NCBI RefSeq assembly: GCF_001039355.2
Contig: NW_019775602.1
Location: 693,532-757,531 of the forward strand
Length of the DNA stretch: 64,000 bases
Direction: 5' to 3'
Source of the DNA: Lingula anatina
Lineage: Eukaryota; Brachiopoda; Lingulata; Lingulida; Lingulidae
Position 1 is the first letter of the stretch. Each line of letters opens with the position of its first letter. The translations under genes and the position numbers were made by a program. Positions 37,501 to 48,362 of the stretch are shown in pieces. The notes under the pieces are model-generated. The model saw only the letters and a list, made by a program, of their open reading frames with translations, had not been told where the DNA came from and made no database searches.

Positions 37501-40500
37501 AAGGCGATATAAATTTGCCAATCCAAATACAAACGTCTTTATTGTGAAATCAAAACATTTTCACGTGATAAGGCGTCCACTAATACAAAAATAATTGCTG
37601 TATGTTTGATAATGGAACCAACATCAAACAATAGACATACAGCGGTTTGAATTTGAATAATGTATATTAGCGTACATTTAAGATTATCTCATGTAGGGTA
37701 ATAACTTACAATATTATTCTAGTGGTGTTTTCCAACATCCAAGTGACTGTTCCACCCCAAGTGTCAAATCCATCAAGCCACGTGACCCCAACAGTGCTGA
37801 CGTCTACCGAATCGATTACAACAGCGACATTAGCGCCACAGACGGAGGTGTTTTCTTGCAACTTTGATGACCCAACATTTTGTGGGATAGTTCAAGATCA
37901 GACAGACGAGTTCGACTGGATAAGGGAAGAGGGTCCAGCAGACTTTCAATACATGCATTTGACAGGCCCAATGTATGACCATACCAGCGGTTCTGGTAAG
38001 TTTCTTGAAGGTGGCAGCATTATCATGTCTTACCATTTGAAGCTGCCTCTGTGTCATAAGTCATACTTACAGAAGCATGTATTAATTTTGAAATGGGCAG
38101 AGGTACGCAACTGCAAATATTTAAATAAACAGCTCCCTATGCTGTTAAATATGGTGTTTGTTCTATTCTCATTTATTTTGCAAGTCCAAGAAAGACATAT
38201 ACATGTAGTTTACTATGCTTGAGGAGTAATTCTGCAAACATTGTTTTGTGCACAGGTAGTTACGTCTTTGTACAGCCTGACGGCCATTCAGAAGGTGACC
38301 AATCACGCCTGGTGTTACATAATGTGCCAGGCTACGGCTCCAGGTGTCTGTCCTTCTACTACCACGCTTTTGGCATTACCATGGGGAACCTGTCCATTTA
38401 CTATCAGCTAAAGGGTCAATCACGTGTTCTTTTATGGCAAAAAATCGGAGAAGGTAACCTCTTTGTGCGTCTTCTATTTTTTATTTAAATATTCTAAAAC
38501 AGAATGAAAGAGGTGGTAAGTGCCATTAATTTGCACAATCTTAAACATTCATAAATGGTAATTTTATGTTTTTTGTCAATAAACATCATTGATGTTTGGG
38601 GTGATTTATTGATGCTTAATCTATAATTGTGTTTATGTTTTAGTGGCCAACAAGACGTATGACGATGCTGGCAATATGAACGGTCCTCCGTGTATCTTTC
38701 CATTCACATATAAGAATAAAATATACCACAGTTGTACATTGGAAGATTCGCTCAATGATAAACCTTGGTGTATTACCCGCTTTGACCCACAGCTTGAAAG
38801 TGGACGATGCTTTAGTAAGTAAATGCACGGGCGCACGATTTAAATGAATGTTTCTTGAAATCTTACGCCAGTTGCAGTTAATTTGTTTGTGTTTTTAAAG
38901 TACAACGCGGCGTTTGTGTTTCAGTTTTCCCTCCTTCGGCCAATCACTTCTTGTATAAAATATATGTAAAGATAAATAGCTTAATTAAATGTTGCGTTCG
39001 TCCTTTCTGTATACCACTTGTAGGCGAAAGCATGTTTCTTTGTCTGTAATAAACCCCTACAATGTGCAATGAAGAAGAAAATAAACGTTTATTTTTTAAG
39101 TATAATTGCCACTTTATATACATTTCTACTTGTTTCTATTCTAAGGCACATGGCCACATGGCAGGGCTTATGTTAAATGATTATTTCATGGGCATTATTT
39201 TTCACTAGCTAGTGGCAGTAGAGCCTGGTTACAAGGCAGTGTTGAGCTCCCACCCGGTGCTGGCGATCTTGTTATAGAGGCCACGCTGTCGGACAGTCGC
39301 TTTGGAGACCTGGCTGTGGACGACATTGTTATCACTGAGGGAAAGTGTCCACGTAATTATGATTTATAATTCTGATCAGCATCGTGGCGGGGTTTCTTTG
39401 GCTTACATTAAAACAACATTTAAATTTTGGTTGTGAAGATGTTCTTTGGTGGAAGTTTTTACTTTTGATTGGGAGGAATGTAGGCTTGAAAGCATTGTGC
39501 AGATGATAAATGTTCCACAAATGCTTCAAGAAGACCTTCAGTACATGTACAGGATGGATCCATTAAGATTCAACTTGGTACGAATCATACACGCTTATCC
39601 ACAACGTACTTTTTTTTAGTCCCGGCGGTTAGTCCAACGTATTCGCCAAATGAAGTTGTGTATCACTGTGATTTTGAAAGCTCAAGTGAACCATCGAGTT
39701 GCGGACTGTCCCAGTCGGTTTCAGGCAGAAATTCCATTGGTTGGAATGTGACAAGCGGTTCTACTAATACAGATTACACTGGGCCAGAGGCAGATAACAC
39801 GTGTGGGAAAAGCGGGAATGTCAAAGGTACATGTAGATGTCACTGCACAATAAATAATTATTTGTTAAACGTTTGTACAATACATATAGCCTGATACAAT
39901 TTATGATATTTGAATATGTCACTATTTTGTCCGCCAACACACCCTTAAAATACATCCGTCTGTTGGCCATCAGGCATCGATATAAGTAAGAAATAATGTT
40001 CAATATGACTTGAATGGGTGTAATTTCTATTTTGGAACGTTGTTCAGCGGATTGTCATATATTCGATTGCAAACACATCTTTTCAGTGTACATGTACAGG
40101 AATGTATGATTTTTTCACTTATTCTTTACATTTAGTTGTTGTGTCGTATTTTCTTAATTTTTCTTCTTTATATTTTGTATATTTTGTTGAACATAAAATA
40201 GGCCGTTACATATATGCCAACGCTGGCGATGGAGAGAGGAACTTTCTAGGCCGCCTAGTCTCCGGTACCTTAAGTCAAACGTCATATCTGTGCCTGCGAT
40301 TTTATTACTACATTTTCGGCATAGATGTCGGAACTTTACGGGTGTACAGCGTGACGGGTTCCAAGGAGACTGTTTTATGGGAAACCACTGGAAAAGGTAA
40401 TGCGCACAATCATGACGTTAACGCAGTGTTTTTCTTTACCTCGTTTGTTTTAACTTTCCTAGCCAGGGCTAGCTGAACGATAGCAGTTTCTTTAATTGAG

Positions 40501-43500
40501 GCGCTTTACAAAAATTGCATGAACTGTGGCAGTTGATTACCCAAAGTCAATTTTAAAATTAAGCACCTAATCAAAAAGTGAAGCAGTGTTTTGTGAACGG
40601 CAATAAGTCAGCACTAAAACAGTTATCCTTATTTCATTCAATACACTTAATATTATACTCCTTTCAAAGTAAAAATACTTAACCATCTGTGTAAACATGT
40701 TATCAATATGGTTTCAGTTACAACACATTCAACATATGGAGGCAGTGCGGGAGGAGCTGGATGTGCCTTCCCCTTTTCGTACAACTATGCTGACCACTAT
40801 GGATGTACATTACAAGATACCCAAAATGGACTCCCGTGGTGCCCTACGGACACAGTGAACTTCAAATACGGGTACTGCTTGCGTAAGTACCACTGACGAA
40901 AATCCTTCGCAAATCTATTATGATTCTTATGTTTCTCACATTTGGCATAAAAAGACTATATATTATTTTCAGTTCATAATATGGTGATCCAGCAGAGCGA
41001 ATTTGTTTGAAAACATTCGAGCTCGCATTGCAATTAATTGGTTAGTTAATATTTAGTTAAAGTTGAAGGCAACCGGAATGTGTTTTTATCATTATTATTA
41101 TTATTATTATTTGAAAAAAGGCTAAAGGTTGAAGTGAAATTAAATGTGTTGCATAAATGTGGCATCTTTCCGATAACTATCACTTGATCTCCTTTTACTA
41201 CGTATACCAATTTTGTCACTGTATTTAGCATATGGAAACCAAACCTGGCAAATGGCCGAAATCGACCTGCCAGCTGGACGTCAACAGGTCTTGTTCGAAG
41301 TTGCCACAGGGAATAGTATCTTCAGTGACATTGCAATAGACGATATATCTATTGTAAAGGGCACCTGCGCTCAAACGACCCCATTGCCTGTGAATTGCCC
41401 TGGGACAAGTCCTGCTGAACTAACAACTCCAGCATTGACTTCCAAGCAAGTGTCACCTTCAGCGGCCACGAATATCCCACCATCGGGTGGTCCAATTAGG
41501 TTGCCTTTCTCTTGTAACTTTGACGACAAATCACTCTGCGGCATAAAGCAAGACAACACAGATGACTTTGACTGGGCTTGGGTGTACGGCACCACCGGCA
41601 GCTCGTATACGGGGCCCATGTACGACCACACTACTGGCTCGGGTAAGAGATGAGTATATCCATGTTGTAATATGCCCTTGAAATATGGTATTTTGCTCAT
41701 ATAACTCAGTGAATAAACCAGATATGATTATTTCAGTTAGAGTATATTTTGTTAATTCATTATAAACGAATCCCTTAGACCAGAAGAGTTGACACTGCGT
41801 AAATGAAAAACACTGTGATATCTGTTTCTCTGAAAATCCGAAAGGACTAATTTAAAACAGATTGTAAGTTTTTTTTTTTCAATTTACGAACGTGTTTGCA
41901 TATTTACCTGAAATAACAAGTTAGATTTAAATGCATATATAAAGAATTGTGGTTGGAACAATGTCAGAGCTTTTGGCGTACTGCTTTCTTCAGGTTTCTT
42001 CAAACTTCAGTTCCTGAAGAAAGCAGCAAACCGAAGCTTGAGCATTGTACTAAACACAGTATATCAATATAGATACATTTATATCTACAAGATCTATACG
42101 GTGACTTATGATGTACTTTCACCTGGAACTCAACTGGACAGTCCATAAGTGATAGAATTTATCAAACTTCAACGACACAAGTAAAATACCAATCTTGTTT
42201 ACAGGTAGCTTCGTATATGTGAAAACGGACACTGCAGTGTTTGGGGCCAAAGCAAGACTTATTGTTCCCAACATTCCTGGAACCGGAAGACGGTGTGCAA
42301 CGTTCTATTACCACGCCTATGGAATAGATATGGGGAACCTGACTCTCTTCACGCAAACGTTAGGGCGTAATCCGAAGCTGCTATGGCAGAAAACCGGTGG
42401 AAGTAAGCTAGAATTTGTGAATACTATACAAACATGCAACGGTCTTTTTGTGGTTTTTTTAAAGTATTATATACTATGTATTATTTTGTCTCAAAATTGG
42501 TTGTCTTTTTTCTTTCTTTGACTAATTATGATCTGAATGTTTCATCGTTTTATTTGTGTGTTTCTCCTGTTTCACCCAGTCTCAACACACAGGACGTATG
42601 ACGATAGCGGCAACCAAAATGGCCCACCCTGCGTGTTTCCATTCCAGTACGGAGGCAGGAGTGTTGATGGGTGTACGCTGGAGGATTCCCATGCTGGACC
42701 ATGGTGCGCCACCAACAAACCCCCTGAATTGTTCAGCCACGGGCGGTGTTACAGTAAGTATTGACCTTATAGCGGGCCTCGTCTCACACTTTCGCGGAGC
42801 CCAGCTTGGGCAGCGAAATTGTGACTTCCACCGACAAGTTGTTTTAATGGGAAAGAGGACCCTCCTTACTTAGTACCTGGTGTCTAGATTTGTGTCTTTT
42901 CTGGCATTGAAGGCCTAAGATAATGTAAATAAAATACTGCTGCTATCATACACGAAATGTTACAAGGCAAAATGTTTTACGCGTTTTACACATTTTAATG
43001 TTATTTTATCATATGGAGAACGTTAGTTCCTTCTGCATAAAAGTTATCTGAAAGAAAAGCTGAAAATACTTTCGTAAGAACTGAAGATAACAATGATTAA
43101 TGTCTTCAAATGTGTTCCAGCCTCTGGTACAAAATCATGGGTAAGAGGTTCCGCAGAAATCCTCGACAAAGGCGTGCTCGACCTCATCATAGAGGTGTCC
43201 CTGTCAGCGAGCAAGTTTGGAGAATACGGCATCGATGATTTAGTGGTCTCGGAGGGAGAATGCCCAGGTCTGATATCACCTCGAATTTATCATTTCTAAG
43301 CAGCACGTTGCAATCACATCTAATCAAATACCGCCATTTAGACTCAGGAATACTAAGGCCATGCTGCCTATTTAAAATGCATGTGAGAATTTATTGAAAT
43401 GCACACGTTGGGGACTAAATCATATAATACGATGAAAATATTAAATTATGTTTTGCGTCTATTTTAATTTAATTTGATTATTTTTCATTTCAGTGTTACC

Positions 43501-46500
43501 AGCAGGGCCCACACCTTCCCCTCATGACCTCTTGTTTCAGTGCAATTTCGAGGACCAGGGTGACCCTATGTGTGGCTTTAAAATGGACAGGAAAGATGGC
43601 CAGAACTGGACGCTCGCCAGCGGTGGCACAAAGAACTTGTATACGGGCCCAGAGCTGGACAATACTATTGGTTTTACTAACAGCACTGCAGGTACTGGGT
43701 ACTGTTATGACGGAAAAATCCATCGAACTAGCTGGATCGATCTCACTCTACTGGGATTCTCGCTAAATTGCATTCATTGCGAGCGACTTAATTGTCTGTC
43801 ACGCCCACTCAATCTGATAGGGGTAATTAGCGATAAGAAATTACCCCTAGTTACTCAAGGGGCCCCGCCAGACAATTAAGCTGATTACACTAAAAACACT
43901 TTAGCGAAAAGCCCCACAGAGTTAGATCGATCCAGCGGGTATCATGGGCTTATGGGAACACAGTCTTAAAGGGCACATTTGTCTTCATACAGTTTCTAGC
44001 CTCTGTATCTCGTTTATGTTAGGCATGCGCAGTGCCAAAAAATTTCAAGTGTGATAACAATAAATGTGTTCCCAAAACACCTTGAATCTGTCCAAGTGAA
44101 CTTCGCCTCTGTAAATACGCACTAATTCTTTACAGAAAAATCGGAGCGAGTCGATTTTGGCGAATTTTCACCAGGAATACTCCACTTGTATACTTTTCAG
44201 GACATTATTTGTACATCGACTCTGCGCTTGGTACTGGCAATAGAAAGGGGCGTGTGATATCAACGGAGTTCTCCCACTCTGGACCCACGTGTCTGCGATT
44301 CTACTACTACATGTTCGGTATTGATGTTGGGACACTTCGGGTATATCGTGTTACAGAAAACAGGGAATACAATGTGATAGAAATTACTGGCACAGGTAAG
44401 GAATGTAAAGAGAGCCTGTTTCTCGTTACTGTTCTTTCTTTTGTACTTCTTTAATTTTGCCCTTGGGAATTGTGTTATTACTATAAAACTGATCAAAGTA
44501 CCAAATCACAGCATTTTTACAGTCACCGCAACCATGGTCACTTCTTTGGAAAGAAATGAAACAGTTTAATGGCAGTGCACATTATTTTCGTTTCTGTTGA
44601 AATAAATGTTTAAGTTCAATCTGTTGAAATAATTGAATGCTGGTGTTCATGATTCAGACACACATATGTGAAGACAGTAATTCAACAGCATTATTCAGGC
44701 TATGCAAATCATGACATATATCGTTTTTTTTAGTGAGTACAAATATAACTTATGGTGGAACAGCAAAAGGTGCGGCCTGTCTTTTCCCCTTCCAGTATAA
44801 TGGTCATTGGTACTCCACTTGTACCTTGGATGACACTGTCACCGGCTTACCGTGGTGTCTAACTAGTGACAAAACTTTTCTCGCTGGATACTGCTTACGT
44901 AGGTAGCCTCGTGAACTTGTCTCTTAATTGCCAAGGCATATTGAAAGGACATCAGTGTTTATAACAACACGGCTAGCTATAATAATCATTTGCCCCACGC
45001 CTCGAAGTGAACAGATAGCATAACGGATTTTCTTTTTATATGTTAACGAATGCTGTTGTCGGATGACATATTTAACAAAATTAGATTTAAGTTAGTTCGG
45101 ATATTTTTCTTGTTTAAAACCGCGGTTAAAGAGGCGCAGAATACAAAACCACGGTCTGAGAGTTGAGAAGACAAAAAAGTAGGGTTGAGATAAAGAAAGT
45201 TAACAAATCCAGATTTAAGTGAACCTCCCCTGGGGAAACGATTTCTATCAGAAATAGTTGCGACTGAACGTCTTAGACCCATTGAGTCCTATTTATAATT
45301 CATCATCTCACAGCCCATCGATCATCGTGTTGATCCCTAAAATACGAATCACAGGTAATTACAATCAAGCACCTGCTCTTTGAAATTGACAGTACATTGT
45401 TCTCTGCTCAAATCATTTGAACGTACCATACTGAGTGTTCAGAAGAGTACAAAGTTTGCAGGTTAGGTTTTGGAATATGTTGCCCTAAAGTTTCTCGTTT
45501 ATCTTTTGTTTCATTTCATTACCAGCGTACGGCAAAGAGGAGTGGCAATTAGCTGAAATTAACATATCTGGCGGCCGGCACCAGATAGTATTTGAGGCAA
45601 AAGTTGGAAACAGCACCTACAGTGATATTGCTATTGATGACGTCAGCGTGGTCAAAGGTCAATGTATCACTACGAGTACGATGCCCTCAACAACAACAAC
45701 CCCTACAACTACAACGACAACCACTGCCCCTACAACTCCCACAACTACAACCACAACACCAACAACAACCACTACAACTCCCACAACTACAACCACAACA
45801 CCAACAACAACNNNNNNNNNNNNNNNNNNNNNNNNNNNNNNNNNNNNNNNNNNNNNNNNNNNNNNNNNNNNNNNNNNNNNNNNNNNNNNNNNNNNNNNNN
45901 NNNNNNNNNNNNNNNNNNNNNNNNNNNNNNNNNNNNNNNNNNNNNNNNNNNNNNNNNNNNNNNNNNNNNNNNNNNNNNNNNNNNNNNNNNNNNNNNNNNN
46001 NACCAACATCTACAACTACAACACCTACAACAACTCCCACAACTACAACCACAACACCAACAACTACTACTATAACTCCTACAACTACTAGCACAACACC
46101 AACAACTACAACAACAACTCCCACAACTACTAGCACAACACCAACAACTACAACTACAACACCTACAACAACAACAACTCCCACAACTACAACTACAACA
46201 CCAACAACTACAACTACAACACCTACAACAACTACTCCCACAACTACAACCACAACACCAACAACAACCACTACAACTCCCACAACCACTAAAACTCCCA
46301 CAACTACAACCACAACACCAACATCTACAACACCTACAACAACTAGCACAACACCAACAACTACAACTACAACACCTACAACAACAACAGCTCCCACAAC
46401 TACAACCACAACACCAACAACTACAACGACCACTACAACTCCCACAACTACAGCCACAACGCCATCAACAACCAGAACCCCAACAACTTCTACTACAACA

Positions 46501-47854
46501 CCAACAACTACCACTATAATCCCTCCAACCACAACTTCTACGACTGCAACCGCATCCCTAACAACTGCAACTACAACCCTCACAGCAAAAAACACAACAC
46601 CAAAAACAACAACCCCCATACTTACAACCACAATACCAATTAGTACTACCAACACCGCAACACCTACAGCGTTTACTAGGTCTACCACAATGAGCAGGCC
46701 CATCACTTCAAAAACGGTTCCTGGAACCAAGGTGACTACTCTAAATTCAAAACCATCAAAGAAGACGGATCCTGGCATAACTATCAGCAAGCAAATTGTA
46801 ACGCCTGATGACACCTCTTCGCCTACAAATATCCCAAACATTTCCAAGTCGAGGGAAACAGTTTCGCCTAAACCGGGGAAGTCCACAACAGTCAAATCAT
46901 CGACTCCGATCGTTCCCCCTTCGAGGCCAGGCGTGGAGAGGCAAACTGGGAGTGGAGTTGTATCCGTTTTGAAAGGTGAGGGGACAGTTGTGAGCATGCG
47001 TGGTTCACATTTCAAAGCAACACTCCCAGTGAGCATACTAAATCCGTAACCAGTGTCTTTGGTCATCAGTTCAAGAGTTTGTTTACAAGTCCTATCTCAA
47101 TATTTGAATTGCACACGGCGGCTTTGAAACTCTGTAGGTAAACATCAACACTGCTTGGTAAATGTTAATAAAATAATAATAATAACAACTACGATGCAAT
47201 TCAATACATAGAAACCGTCCTTGATGTTTCTTGGCAATATCAATCTTCTGGACGGTTAATAACCCTTCCGTCCTGTACAACCAACACGTGCCCAGCAAGT
47301 ACGATCCATATCCAAGTAAATGCTATAGCAATCAATACACATATGTTTGTATTGTTTCAGAAAATGCGACATTTATAGGAGGCGGCGCGGCAGGGTTGGT
47401 CGCTATTATCGTGTTAATAGTAGTCACCGTTGTAATATGTCGGTGAGTAGTTGGGATAGACTTAATGAGTTGTATTGCGAGCTTTTTTTCATTCTCGTCA
47501 GATAAACTTCCATCACGTATGTTTAATATTTAAATTTCATTCGTTTTTTTTTCTTAGAAATGGACCACTTGTGGATATAATTTGTAGCGGAAAACTATGA
47601 ACTTGATGTGACAAGTATAATGCAAATATTTCATCTTGTTTGACTTGTAACTTGGAAAATATCAGTTGAGTTGCTTACCTTGCAGACGCAGACGGAGTGG
47701 GCCAGAGGATAAAGTTTTAATTCTAGATAACAGCGATTCGCCTAATGTGCCTCCCAAGATACGCTCAAAGAAAACGTCATCCAGCGGCAAGGCCGGCGAC
47801 CAAGTCGGTTTCCAAAACCCGATATATGACTTGTCTAACGAATGCGATGCATAG
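31088..47854 (+). CDS. Type I membrane protein with six FnII-interrupted MAM domains and a mucin stalk
   Basis: 26 exons. Exon 1 is 31088-31142; the rest are given with the modules below, then TM 47361-47442 and tail 47686-47854. All boundaries are phase 1 except the TM/tail join (phase 2). The product is about 1,985 residues, inexact because of 190 Ns. Order: signal peptide ([18 protein letters not shown]), six modules of about 220 residues, a Thr/Pro stalk, one TM helix, a 56-residue cytoplasmic tail. Each module is the N-terminal half of a MAM domain (Cys pair, TGP-DHT), its middle (YGIDMGTL-type strand), then a complete four-Cys fibronectin type II domain (CxFPF...PWC...C), then the MAM C-terminal half (DIAIDDI-type strand and last Cys). 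MAM domains mediate adhesion or protein-protein contact and FnII domains bind collagen-like or other ligands in known families. A surface adhesion or receptor role is inferred. I do not recognise a named orthologue. Confidence 0.85.
31315..31527. repeat. GT microsatellite followed by GA microsatellite
   Basis: An interrupted GT tract to about 31487, then about 20 GA units. It lies in intron 1 of the MAM/FnII gene and marks the end of the large duplication. Confidence 0.95.
32738..35370 (+). other. MAM/FnII module 1 (four exons)
   Basis: Exons 32738-32899 (MAM N-half, [10 protein letters not shown] and TGPRGDHT), 33310-33510 (MAM middle, [13 protein letters not shown]), 34372-34542 (Fn[11 protein letters not shown]...EPWC...YGRC), 35227-35370 (MAM C-half, [25 protein letters not shown]). 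All are phase 1-1. The TGPxxDHT position reads TGPRGDHT and so contains an RGD tripeptide, not found in the other modules. Confidence 0.85.
35704..37332 (+). other. MAM/FnII module 2 (four exons)
   Basis: Exons 35704-35868 (MAM N-half, [19 protein letters not shown]), 36219-36416 (middle, [10 protein letters not shown]), 36659-36826 (Fn[10 protein letters not shown]...EPWC...YGRC), 37186-37332 (C-half, IAIDDIAV and the final Cys). All joins are phase 1. Confidence 0.85.
37723..39352 (+). other. MAM/FnII module 3 (four exons, with Thr/Ser-rich linker)
   Basis: Exons 37723-37995, 38256-38453, 38644-38814, 39209-39352. The first exon adds a Ser/Thr/Pro linker of about 35 residues before [11 protein letters not shown]. 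The middle has [12 protein letters not shown]. The FnII exon has [13 protein letters not shown] and PWC. The C-half has AVDDIVI and CP. Closest to module 5. Confidence 0.85.
39620..41388 (+). other. MAM/FnII module 4 (C-half fused to the start of module 5)
   Basis: Exons 39620-39826 (N-half, TGPEADNT in place of TGPxxDHT), 40202-40396 (middle, [15 protein letters not shown]), 40718-40882 (Fn[11 protein letters not shown]...PWC...YGYC) and the first part of exon 41229-41642 (C-half, [26 protein letters not shown]). The last exon continues without an intron through a Thr/Ser/Pro linker into the next MAM domain, unlike every other module boundary. Closest to module 6. Confidence 0.85.
41389..43267 (+). 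other. MAM/FnII module 5
   Basis: The N-half is in the second part of exon 41229-41642 ([19 protein letters not shown]). Then 42205-42402 (middle, [13 protein letters not shown]), 42580-42753 (Fn[15 protein letters not shown]...PWC...HGRC), 43121-43267 (C-half, YGIDDLVV, final Cys). It shares FnII and middle wording with module 3. Confidence 0.85.
43494..45659 (+). other. MAM/FnII module 6
   Basis: Exons 43494-43691 (N-half, [21 protein letters not shown]), 44201-44395 (middle, [15 protein letters not shown]), 44734-44898 (Fn[11 protein letters not shown]...PWC...AGYC) and the start of exon 45526-46975 (C-half, [21 protein letters not shown]). It shares distinctive wording with module 4. The first intron starts inside or immediately beside a family A element. 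Confidence 0.85.
43693..43966. mobile_element. TIR element family A at the edge of an exon
   Basis: Degenerate ends (actgggta... and complementary ...gggaacacagtc) and a recognisable interior (gatcgatc, tctcgctaaattgcattc, complementary AATTACCCCT arms). The left end begins within one or two bases of the splice donor after 43691, so the element supplies most of the donor context. Confidence 0.6.
45660..46975 (+). other. Thr/Pro mucin-like stalk with N gap
   Basis: Part of exon 45526-46975. After the last MAM Cys the sequence becomes PTTTTTT-type tandem repeats (ACA ACT codons), then a more degenerate Ser/Thr/Pro/Lys region to the donor at 46976. It is expected to be densely O-glycosylated and extended, raising the MAM array off the membrane. 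The 190-base N run interrupts the repeat. The coding frame before it and after it differ, so 190 is not the true length; a gap length that is a multiple of three is required. Confidence 0.85.
45812..46001. other. Assembly gap (190 Ns) in the mucin repeat
   Basis: Undetermined bases inside a tandem Thr/Pro-coding repeat, which would be collapsed or unspanned by short reads. Confidence 0.98.
47361..47854 (+). other. Transmembrane and cytoplasmic exons with NPIY motif
   Basis: Exon 47361-47442 encodes ENATFIGGG then a 20-residue hydrophobic helix ending at CR. Exon 47686-47854 begins with an Arg cluster (RRRR), the expected stop-transfer, and encodes a Ser/Lys-rich tail with [10 protein letters not shown] near the C-terminus, then the stop TAG. 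NPxY motifs are recognised by PTB-domain and clathrin adaptors in known receptors, so endocytosis or signalling is a reasonable inference. Confidence 0.85.
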
Positions 47855-48356
47855 CAAGTGTTTTAGGTGTGGGATATTGTGTAAGAAACATAACAAATGC
47901 CGTGACAATAGACAGACTGAAATTGCCGCACTTTTACGTTTTCTTTTTAATAAGATTTTTTCCAACATGTAGTCGCTCAGTGACATTCTTTACGAAATCG
48001 GTTGCAACGTAAATGATATGGAATTTCACTCACCTCTATACTGTTATTGCAAGGTAATTTTGTGCTGAGAGTTCACAAACTGGCTCCTTGTTTTACAAAA
48101 CATTTAAATTACGTCAACATGGAATCGTTTTATCGAAATCATAAGTTCACAAACATTTATGTTGTAGCATACCTAAACAATCGTCAAATACCAGTGTTAA
48201 ATTTAAAAGTTTTTAATGAACGCCAAATTGAGAACTGTCAGACCTGCAAAGCCATACATACTGTATAACTGGCACGTAATATATTTGAAAACAACATTTT
48301 TCATATCCTTATCGCAATTAAAACAATTCTTGTGCCAATATTGTATTAAATAGTAA

Positions 48357-48362
48357 AATAAA
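48357..48362 (+). terminator. Candidate poly(A) signal of the MAM/FnII gene
   Basis: AATAAA about 500 nt after the stop codon at 47852-47854. It is a plausible 3' end, but other AT-rich hexamers are nearby. Confidence 0.4.

Noticed and set aside
45659-47066. Very long minus-strand and alternate-frame open frames over the Thr/Pro repeat
   Set aside because: Val/Gly-rich and Gln/Leu-rich shadows of the plus-strand mucin repeat. The true frame is set by the in-frame MAM C-half before it and the TM exon after it.
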